Assembly: GCF_024341905.1 (NCBI RefSeq)
Contig: NZ_BQXY01000004.1
Span: forward strand, 339,729-403,728
DNA from: Clostridium folliculivorans
Lineage (GTDB): Bacteria > Bacillota > Clostridia > Clostridiales > Clostridiaceae
Length of the DNA: 64,000 nucleotides
Direction of reading: 5' to 3'
Below are positions 57,201 through 64,000 of the stretch, in pieces. Below the pieces are notes generated by a model that saw only the letters and a program-made list of their open reading frames with translations, ran no database searches and was not told where the DNA came from. A program made the translations under genes and the position numbers. Position 1 is the stretch's first letter. Each line of letters opens with the position of its first letter.

Positions 57201-58604
57201 TTGAAAGATAAAGTTATAAATTTTATAAGAGAACATCATATGATAAAAAATGGGGATAAAGTATTGGTTGCCCTTTCAGGAGGTCCTGATTCAGTTTGTT
57301 TATTGCATGTTTTATATATGATAAGACAAGAACTTGGAATTTCTCTTGGGGCAGCTCATATTAATCATTTGCTCAGAGGAGACGATTCGTTTGAAGATGA
57401 AAGCTACGTTGAAAAAATGTGCGCTAGTCTTGGAATACCGTGTTTTACAAAAAGAGTAGATATTGAGTCTATGGCGAAAGAGAAAAGTATATCGTCTGAA
57501 ATGGCTGGTAGAGAGGCAAGATACGGATTTTTTAACGAGATAATAAAAGAAGAAGGTTTCAATAAGGTTGCGATAGCTCACAATGCAAATGATCAAGCAG
57601 AAACTATACTTATGAGAGTTATGAGGGGAACAGGCATAGATGGGTTAGTTGGTATTAAGCCAGTAAGAGATGATATATATATAAGACCTATACTTTGTAT
57701 AGCAAGGGAAGAAATAGAAGATTATTGCGTAAGTAATAACCTTAATCCTAGGATTGATAGAACTAACTTGGAAAGTATATATTCTAGAAATAAGGTTAGA
57801 CTTGAAATGATTCCTTTTATAAAGAATAATTTCAATAAAGATATAGTAGAATCTCTTAATAGGCTTGCCTCATTAGCCAATATTGATAGTGAGTATATTG
57901 ATAAAAGTTCTGAAGATATGTATTTTAAGTTTTGTAAGGAAAAAGTAGGAACTGTAATAATAAACAAAGAGGCTTTTAATATTCATGAGGCGTTGTTGAC
58001 TAGGCTTGTAAGAAAATCTATATTTTATGTTTCTGGAGCTACATATAATTTTGAAATGAAACATATTTATGATATTATCCTATTACAAAAAGGAAAAACA
58101 GGAAAAAATATAAATCTTCCCAATAAAATAGTTGCAGAAAATTCTTATGGAGATATAATTATCTCAATAAGAAAATTTGATAAATGCAAAAGCATAGAGT
58201 TTATAATATCCAAAAAAGAGCTTGATGAGAAAAAGATAGAAAATCTGAGATTAGATGGGCTAATGTATGATACTGTCCTACAAGTGAAGCAGAATAATAA
58301 TAAAATTGACTTAAATAGTAGTGACTTAATTAAATATTTTGATTATGATAAAATAAAACAAAATATAATTATTAGAAATAGAAAAAATGGTGATAAAATT
58401 AAGCCTTTAGGTATGACAGGGACCAAAAAGATAAAAGATATATTCATTGATAATAAAGTTCCTAATAATTTAAGAGATGAAATACCGTTGGTTTGTTTTG
58501 ATAGCAATATTTCTTGGATTGTGGGTTTAAAGATAAGTGACTTATTTAAAGTTAATAAGAATACAAAAAAAATTTTACAAATAAGCTTTATAGAAAGGGA
58601 ATAG
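57201..58604 (+). CDS. tilS: tRNA(Ile)-lysidine synthase
   Basis: TilS makes lysidine at the CAU anticodon of tRNA-Ile2 so that it reads AUA. The TTG at 57201 is chosen: AGGAAG sits 9 nt upstream and the resulting 467 aa, starting KDKVINFIREHHMIKNGDK, fits the family; an ATG at 57153 has only a weak site. The PP-loop SGGPDS is at 26-31, followed by INHLLRGDDSFEDE and AHNANDQAET; the C-terminal domain ends with RNRKNGDKIKPLGMTG. hpt follows within 6 nt. Confidence 0.93.
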   Translation: MKDKVINFIREHHMIKNGDKVLVALSGGPDSVCLLHVLYMIRQELGISLGAAHINHLLRGDDSFEDESYVEKMCASLGIPCFTKRVDIESMAKEKSISSEMAGREARYGFFNEIIKEEGFNKVAIAHNANDQAETILMRVMRGTGIDGLVGIKPVRDDIYIRPILCIAREEIEDYCVSNNLNPRIDRTNLESIYSRNKVRLEMIPFIKNNFNKDIVESLNRLASLANIDSEYIDKSSEDMYFKFCKEKVGTVIINKEAFNIHEALLTRLVRKSIFYVSGATYNFEMKHIYDIILLQKGKTGKNINLPNKIVAENSYGDIIISIRKFDKCKSIEFIISKKELDEKKIENLRLDGLMYDTVLQVKQNNNKIDLNSSDLIKYFDYDKIKQNIIIRNRKNGDKIKPLGMTGTKKIKDIFIDNKVPNNLRDEIPLVCFDSNISWIVGLKISDLFKVNKNTKKILQISFIERE

Positions 58605-58609
58605 TTAAC

Positions 58610-59149
58610 ATGAGAGAAGACATAAAAGAAATACTGTTTTCTGAAGATACTATCATTAGCAAGGTTAAAGAAATAGCAGCAAATTTAAGCGAGGACTATA
58701 AGGGCAAAGAATTACTTGTAGTTGGAGTATTGAAAGGATCTGTGATATTTACTTCTGAACTATTAAAGTATATATCGATACCTTGTGAGTTAGATTTTAT
58801 AGCTGTATCAAGTTATGGCAATTCTTCACAAACTTCAGGAGTTGTTAGAATTTTAAAAGATTTAGACAACGATGTTGCAGGTAAGGATGTTATAATAGTA
58901 GAAGATATAGTTGATACAGGTCTTACTCTAAGCTATTTATTGAAATACTTTGAGGATAGAAATGCTAACAGCATAGAAATAGTATCTTTACTTAATAAAC
59001 CAGTAAGAAGAAAGACAAATATTAATGTGAAGTATTATGGGTTTGAAGTTCCAGACGAATTTATAGTTGGTTATGGCATTGATTATGCCGAAAAATATAG
59101 AAACTTACCATTTATAGCTTCTTTAAAAGAGGAAGTATATAATAAGTAA
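58610..59149 (+). CDS. hpt: hypoxanthine phosphoribosyltransferase
   Basis: A 179-aa purine salvage enzyme converting hypoxanthine or guanine with PRPP to IMP or GMP. The PRPP loop is VIIVEDIVDTGLTL, with the early VGVLKGSVIFTSEL loop and the C-terminal FVVGYGIDY-like FIVGYGIDYAEKYRNLP. AAAGGGA precedes the ATG. tilS-hpt-ftsH is a conserved operon. Confidence 0.97.
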   Translation: MREDIKEILFSEDTIISKVKEIAANLSEDYKGKELLVVGVLKGSVIFTSELLKYISIPCELDFIAVSSYGNSSQTSGVVRILKDLDNDVAGKDVIIVEDIVDTGLTLSYLLKYFEDRNANSIEIVSLLNKPVRRKTNINVKYYGFEVPDEFIVGYGIDYAEKYRNLPFIASLKEEVYNK

Positions 59150-59221
59150 TGTAACTGTATTGTAATGGAAAAAATCATATGGTAAAATTTTATAGTAACT
59201 AGTAAGAGAGGGGGGCCTATC

Positions 59222-60883
59222 ATGAAAAAATTTTCTAGCTTAACGGCCTGGGTTGTGGTAATGATAATGGTTGTAATTTCTGCAGTTTTTCTTGTGAAAA
59301 GCGGCGAAGCAGGAAGTACTATACCATATAGCGATTTTCAACAAAAATGGATTGGTGACCAAGTTAAGAGTATACAAGTGAAACAGGATAAAATGACTGT
59401 AGAAGGTACCTTAACAAATAACAAAACTTTTAATACTGTAGTTCCTGTTGAAACATTAAATATATTACTTGCAAATAATAATAAACCAAATGTAAAAGTT
59501 TCGTTTGAACTTCCAACAAATATATCTGTTTGGGTACAGATAATACCAACAGTGTTAGTAATTTTCTTATTTATAGCATTTTTCTTTATATTTATGCAGC
59601 AATCTCAAAGTGGAGGCGGAAGCAGAGGTGTAATGAATTTTGGTAAGAGTAGAGCTAAGATGGCTACTCCAGATAAAAAGAAGGTTACATTCAAAGATGT
59701 TGCAGGTGCTGATGAAGAAAAAGCTGAACTAGAGGAAATAGTTGATTTCTTAAAGCAGCCTAAGAGATATATAGAAATGGGAGCTAGAATTCCAAAGGGT
59801 GTTCTTTTAGTTGGACCTCCTGGAACTGGTAAGACTCTTCTTGCAAGAGCAATTGCTGGAGAAGCTGGCGTACCGTTCTTTAGTATATCAGGTTCAGATT
59901 TCGTAGAAATGTTCGTTGGAGTAGGTGCTTCAAGAGTAAGAGACTTATTTGAGCAAGCAAAGAAAAATGCTCCATGTATAATATTTATAGACGAAATAGA
60001 TGCTGTAGGTAGACAAAGAGGTGCTGGACTTGGTGGTGGTCATGATGAAAGAGAACAAACACTTAATCAGTTGCTAGTTGAAATGGATGGTTTTGGAGTT
60101 AATGAAGGAATCATTATGATAGCAGCTACTAACAGACCAGATATCTTAGATCCTGCTCTATTAAGACCAGGTAGATTTGACAGACAGATTGTAGTTGGAG
60201 CTCCTGATGTAAAAGGTAGAGAAGAGATACTTAAGGTTCATACAAGAAATAAGCCTTTATCTGATGATATAGAACTTAAAGTTTTAGCAAAGAGAACTCC
60301 TGGATTTACAGGAGCTGATATTGAAAACTTAGCTAATGAAGCAGGGCATGCGGTTGTAGCTAAACTATTGCCAAATGCGGACCCAGTTCATCAAATAAGC
60401 ATAATTCCAAGAGGGATGGCTGGTGGATATACAATGCATTTACCAGCAGAAGATAGAAGTTATACGTCTAAGTCTAGATTAAAAGATGAAATGGTAGGAC
60501 TTCTTGGTGGTAGAGTAGCAGAGAAATTAATAATGGGTGATATAAGCACTGGAGCAAAGAACGATATTGATAGAGCTAGTAATATAGCTAGAAGTATGGT
60601 TATGGAATATGGTATGAGTGATGAAGTAGGTCCTATATCTTTTGGAACTGACCATAATGAAGTTTTCCTTGGAAGAGATATCGGAAGAAGTAGAAACTTC
60701 AGTGAAGAAATTGGATCTAAAATTGACCGAGAAATTAAAGGTCTAATAGATGAGGCTTATGGAAAAGCTGAATCATTACTTACTGAGTACGTTGGTAAGT
60801 TACATGCAGTTGCTCAAGCTCTTCTAGAAAAAGAAAAGCTTGAAGCTGAAGAATTTGAAGAGATATTTAATAATGCATTATAA
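59222..60883 (+). CDS. ftsH: ATP-dependent zinc metalloprotease FtsH with internal in-frame deletion
   Basis: A membrane AAA+ protease for quality control of membrane and regulatory proteins. Two membrane helices (about 8-26 and 103-125) flank an extracytoplasmic domain; the AAA domain has Walker A GPPGTGKT (198-205), [15 protein letters not shown] and the second region of homology [14 protein letters not shown]. At 553 aa it is about 48 short of relatives. [11 protein letters not shown] runs straight into [17 protein letters not shown], so the end of the AAA lid and start of the protease domain are gone. The zinc motif HEAGH reads N372-E-A-G-H376. The later metal-binding Asp region ([12 protein letters not shown]) remains. 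Proteolytic activity is predicted lost; an assembly error is the main alternative. Confidence 0.92.
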   Translation: MKKFSSLTAWVVVMIMVVISAVFLVKSGEAGSTIPYSDFQQKWIGDQVKSIQVKQDKMTVEGTLTNNKTFNTVVPVETLNILLANNNKPNVKVSFELPTNISVWVQIIPTVLVIFLFIAFFFIFMQQSQSGGGSRGVMNFGKSRAKMATPDKKKVTFKDVAGADEEKAELEEIVDFLKQPKRYIEMGARIPKGVLLVGPPGTGKTLLARAIAGEAGVPFFSISGSDFVEMFVGVGASRVRDLFEQAKKNAPCIIFIDEIDAVGRQRGAGLGGGHDEREQTLNQLLVEMDGFGVNEGIIMIAATNRPDILDPALLRPGRFDRQIVVGAPDVKGREEILKVHTRNKPLSDDIELKVLAKRTPGFTGADIENLANEAGHAVVAKLLPNADPVHQISIIPRGMAGGYTMHLPAEDRSYTSKSRLKDEMVGLLGGRVAEKLIMGDISTGAKNDIDRASNIARSMVMEYGMSDEVGPISFGTDHNEVFLGRDIGRSRNFSEEIGSKIDREIKGLIDEAYGKAESLLTEYVGKLHAVAQALLEKEKLEAEEFEEIFNNAL

Positions 60884-60923
60884 AAATAAGGTAGCCGCAG
60901 ATAATGTGGTTACCTTATTTTAT
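60883..60923 (+). terminator. ftsH operon terminator
   Basis: AAAATAAGGTAGCC (60883-60896) with GGTTACCTTATTTT (60908-60921), one G-U, overlapping the stop codon region. Confidence 0.85.
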
Positions 60924-61311
60924 ATAAAATGAAATCATTTAATATTAGTTAAGAAACTGAATTTATAAGTTAAATGTGAGTATGTCTAAACGTATAAAAT
61001 AAAAGGCTGTTGCAAAAGTTAAAAGAATCAATTATACGTATGGTTTAAACTATTATTATGGATATTGTATGCTGTATAACGAATATTTATAAAAACATAG
61101 ATAAAAATATTCGAGTATATATTTATTTTATATTTAAAAATGGTATAATATACATGTTAATAATGCTGAGGCAAATAATAATGTTATGTTATTAGCAATT
61201 ACATATGATCATAATAATTTCATAAGTTATGATTTTTACTAGTATTAGTTGTTTGATTGAAAGAAAAAATATTCTATTCAAGAATATTAAACTGAAGGAG
61301 TGTATTTTGTT
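60924..61311. other. intergenic region upstream of fhs
   Basis: AT-rich, no gene. A small perfect hairpin AATATTCT/AGAATATT (61268-61288) sits just before the fhs ribosome site and might affect initiation. A TATAATATAC run near 61143 could be a promoter element. Confidence 0.4.
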
Positions 61312-62982
61312 ATGAAAACAGATATAGAAATAGCTCAAGAAGCGAAAATAGAACCAATAATAAAGATAGCTGAAAAATTAGGATTAACTGATGAAGATAT
61401 TGAACTTTATGGAAGGTATAAATGTAAGATATCTCTTGATGTTGTTAACAACAAAGAAGAAAATAAAGCTGGAAAACTAATACTTGTTACTGCTATAAAT
61501 CCAACACCAGCAGGAGAAGGTAAATCTACAGTTACTGTAGGACTTGGTCAAGCGTTAAATAAGATAGGCAAAAATGCTGTGATAGCTCTAAGGGAACCTT
61601 CTTTAGGACCTGTTTTCGGAATGAAAGGAGGGGCAGCAGGTGGAGGATATTCACAAGTTGTTCCAATGGAGGACATAAATCTTCATTTTACGGGAGATAT
61701 GCATGCGATAACTACTGCAAATAACTTACTGTGTGCTGCTATCGATAATCACATACATCAAGGTAATTCATTAAAGATAGATTCTAGAAAAATTATTTTT
61801 AAAAGAGTCATGGATATGAATGATAGAGCGTTAAGAGATATAGTAATAGGTATGGGTGGTAAAGCTAACGGATTTGTTAGAGAAGATGGGTTTATGATAA
61901 CAGTAGCATCAGAAATAATGGCTATATTATGTTTAGCGAAAGATCTTAAAGATTTGAAAGAAAGAATGGGCAATATACTTGTAGCGTATAATTTAGAAGG
62001 TATGCCTGTTTATGCTAAAGAGATAGGTATACAAGGTGCTATGGCGTTGTTAATGAAAGATGCCATAAAACCAAATCTAGTTCAAACTTTAGAAAATACT
62101 CCAGCAATAATACATGGAGGACCTTTTGCAAATATAGCACACGGGTGTAACTCAATAATTGCAACTAAAACAGCAATGAAGTTAGGTGAGTATACTGTAA
62201 CTGAAGCTGGGTTTGGGGCAGACCTGGGTGCAGAAAAGTTCTTTGATATAAAGTGTAGATATGGTGGATTAAGACCAGATTGTGCAGTTTTAGTGGCAAC
62301 AATTAGAGCTATAAAACATCATGGTGGAGTAAAGAAAGATAATCTAAATGAAGAAAATATAGAAGCTGTGAAAAAAGGAATTAAAAACCTAGAGAAACAA
62401 GTGGAAAATATCCAAAAGTATGGAGTTCCAGTTATAGTTGCAATAAATAAATTTATTTCAGATACTGATGAAGAAATAAGAATTGTGAAAGAGTTTTGTG
62501 ACTCCTTAGATGTTAAGGTATCTCTTACTGAAGTTTGGGAAAAAGGTGGAGAAGGAGGAATTGATTTAGCTAAAAAAGTAGTTGAGACTATAGAGCTAGA
62601 AAAATCAAACTTTAGTCCGATATATGACTCAGAGCTTCAAATTAAGCAAAAAATTGAAGTTATTGCGAAAGAAATATATGGAGCAAAAGGTGTGAATTAT
62701 ACTTCAATTGCTCAAAAGCAAATAAAGGAATTAGAGGATTTTAAGTTAGATAAGCTACCTATTTGTATGGCGAAAACTCAATATTCACTATCTGACAATC
62801 CTTCTTTAATTGGTAGACCAGAAGGCTTTGAGATAACTGTAAGAGAGATAAGGGTATCGAATGGGGCTGGATTTATTGTTGCATTGACTGGAGATATAAT
62901 GACTATGCCTGGATTACCTAAAGTTCCTGCTGCAAATAAGATGGATATCCTTGAAAATGGAGAAATTGTAGGTTTATTTTAA
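61312..62982 (+). CDS. fhs: formate--tetrahydrofolate ligase
   Basis: Joins formate to THF using ATP, giving 10-formyl-THF for one-carbon metabolism, purine synthesis and, in acetogens, the methyl branch of the Wood-Ljungdahl pathway. The ATG at 61312 has AAGGAG 11 nt upstream and gives the usual 556 aa starting [12 protein letters not shown]. The P-loop-like [20 protein letters not shown] and [21 protein letters not shown] blocks are intact. Its presence alone does not prove acetogenesis. Confidence 0.97.
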   Translation: MKTDIEIAQEAKIEPIIKIAEKLGLTDEDIELYGRYKCKISLDVVNNKEENKAGKLILVTAINPTPAGEGKSTVTVGLGQALNKIGKNAVIALREPSLGPVFGMKGGAAGGGYSQVVPMEDINLHFTGDMHAITTANNLLCAAIDNHIHQGNSLKIDSRKIIFKRVMDMNDRALRDIVIGMGGKANGFVREDGFMITVASEIMAILCLAKDLKDLKERMGNILVAYNLEGMPVYAKEIGIQGAMALLMKDAIKPNLVQTLENTPAIIHGGPFANIAHGCNSIIATKTAMKLGEYTVTEAGFGADLGAEKFFDIKCRYGGLRPDCAVLVATIRAIKHHGGVKKDNLNEENIEAVKKGIKNLEKQVENIQKYGVPVIVAINKFISDTDEEIRIVKEFCDSLDVKVSLTEVWEKGGEGGIDLAKKVVETIELEKSNFSPIYDSELQIKQKIEVIAKEIYGAKGVNYTSIAQKQIKELEDFKLDKLPICMAKTQYSLSDNPSLIGRPEGFEITVREIRVSNGAGFIVALTGDIMTMPGLPKVPAANKMDILENGEIVGLF

Positions 62983-62995
62983 AAACTATATTAGA

Positions 62996-63033
62996 AATCC
63001 GCTGATTTAATGTATAAAATCAGCGGACTTTTC
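62996..63033 (+). terminator. fhs terminator
   Basis: TCCGCTGATTTTA-type arms (62998-63009 and 63016-63027) around a short loop, followed by TTTT. Confidence 0.82.
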
Positions 63034-63486
63034 AAATAATTAATAAAGAAAATAATGCATACAAAAATCTTAGATAATAGATTTTTGAAAAAAAGGTATA
63101 CTTGAATTTTATGAAAATAATTGTGCCAAAGTGATAGAAGATTTTCATAAGGCTACTATAATTTTAGGTCTATAATATGAAAACTTAACTTAAAATTAAA
63201 GGAATGTAATTTTAAAAATAAATATTATAATTTTAATATTTATGTTTATACTTTGACAGAGAATAAACCATGTGATACAATAGAGTCTCGTAAGAATTAA
63301 TATGTTATAACATGTTTTTGGGTTTTTTTTCCGATTTACTTCAAGAGTATAAACGAAATTTTGGTCGCCTTGAAAAATCCTCTTAGATATGGATAGGATT
63401 TTTTTTGTTCGACCTTTTTTGGTGCGCAATAAATTATAATACGTAAAATAAATAAAAAATTAAAATTAGTTAAAAGGAGATACTGA
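63034..63486 (+). promoter_or_regulatory. promoter and long structured leader of the DEAD-box helicase gene
   Basis: A promoter TTGACA (63253-63258), 17 nt, TACAAT (63276-63281) implies a leader of about 200 nt. The leader contains a nested hairpin: outer GGTCG/CGACC (63363-63367 with 63410-63414, then six Ts) enclosing AAATCCT/AGGATTT (63375-63381 with 63395-63401, then Ts). This looks like an intrinsic terminator that must be overcome, as in cold-shock helicase leaders. Upstream of 63253 nothing was identified. Confidence 0.6.
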
Positions 63487-64000
63487 ATGGAAAAAATGAT
63501 ATTTAATGAGTTAAATTGCTCAGACGAGATAAAAAAGGCTATAAGTGATATGGGGTTCACTGAAGCTACACCAATACAAGCAATGGCGATACCTGTAGTT
63601 ATGAGTGGAGCTGATATGGTAGGTCAGGCACAAACTGGTACTGGAAAGACAGCTGCTTTTGGTATACCAACTATAGATAGAATAGATACTTCAAGCAAAG
63701 ATTTGCAAGTATTAGTTTTATGCCCAACTAGAGAACTTGCTGTTCAAGTTGGTGAAGAATTTGAAAAGCTTTCAAAATACAAAAGAGGTTTAAATGTATT
63801 AGCTGTATATGGTGGAGACTCTATGGATAGGCAAATAAGAGGTCTTAGAAGAGGAAGCCAAATAGTTGTTGGAACACCTGGAAGAGTTATGGACCATATG
63901 AGAAGAGGAACTATAAAGATGGATTCTTTAAAAGTTCTTATATTGGATGAAGCTGATGAGATGCTTAATATGGGATTCAGAGATGATATTGAAGAAATAT
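63487..64000 (+). CDS. DEAD-box RNA helicase, N-terminal part (runs off right edge)
   Basis: The first 171 residues of a CsdA/CshA-type RNA helicase: Q motif (FTEATPIQ), motif I AQTGTGKT, Ia PTRELA, GG, TPGRV, and the DEAD box as LDEADEML. ATP-dependent RNA remodelling in ribosome assembly, mRNA decay or cold adaptation is expected. AAAAGGAGA lies just upstream of the ATG. The C-terminal helicase domain and any tail lie outside the window, so the subfamily is not fixed. Confidence 0.95.
   Translation, partial: MEKMIFNELNCSDEIKKAISDMGFTEATPIQAMAIPVVMSGADMVGQAQTGTGKTAAFGIPTIDRIDTSSKDLQVLVLCPTRELAVQVGEEFEKLSKYKRGLNVLAVYGGDSMDRQIRGLRRGSQIVVGTPGRVMDHMRRGTIKMDSLKVLILDEADEMLNMGFRDDIEEI

Overview
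The window looks like a chromosomal segment of a low-GC, anaerobic, spore-forming Firmicute of the Clostridium type. Support: strongly AT-rich intergenic DNA, AGGAGG-type ribosome binding sites with frequent TTG/GTG starts, an anaerobic ribonucleotide reductase activase (NrdG), formate-tetrahydrofolate ligase (Fhs), and many sporulation genes (spoVG, spoVT, a spoVB-like gene, yabP, yabQ, spoIIE, a Spo0E-like gene). I see no prophage, transposase, CRISPR array or rRNA operon. Species-level placement is not possible by eye.

Layout. Positions 1-12.9 kb hold mixed housekeeping genes: an HD-hydrolase fragment, nrdG, an alpha/beta hydrolase, a VanW-family protein, leucyl aminopeptidase, a secreted DUF5667 protein divergent from a sigI-rsgI pair, asnS behind a T-box leader, a cytochrome b5-like protein, a metallophosphoesterase, an M24 peptidase and a Spo0E-like small protein. 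Positions 12.9-33 kb hold deoB-punA (nucleoside salvage), an unknown 218-aa protein, a large SPFH protein, a Nudix hydrolase, a heterodimeric BmrCD-type ABC exporter behind a translated attenuator, a YdcF-like protein, a coiled-coil protein, a GH13 glycosidase, murC, two papain-like/DUF1287 proteins, and an HD-GYP phosphodiesterase. From 33.4 kb to 61 kb the order follows the Bacillus purR-spoVG-glmU-prs-pth-mfd-spoVT-yabM-yabN-(hup)-yabO-yabP-yabQ-divIC-yabR-tRNA-spoIIE-tilS-hpt-ftsH backbone. A two-component system and an HtrA-like gene are inserted between prs and pth, and ctc and fin are absent. fhs and the start of a DEAD-box helicase close the window.

Most notable points. (1) ftsH carries an in-frame loss of about 48 codons at a short repeat; the zinc motif HEAGH is now NEAGH, which predicts a protease-dead FtsH. 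(2) The ABC exporter pair is preceded by a consensus promoter, a 34-codon leader ORF with a strong ribosome binding site, and two terminators. A 9-nt stretch inside the ORF is complementary to the first terminator, which is the layout expected of BmrB-style ribosome-mediated attenuation. (3) The HtrA-like protein has lost both the catalytic His and Ser. (4) Intergenic spaces carry several families of about 92-108 bp hairpin repeats whose arms differ between copies yet stay complementary, together with a terminator-associated family beginning TACAGTAAAAA. (5) The seven tRNA genes are a tandemly duplicated Leu-fMet-Met unit under a perfect consensus promoter.
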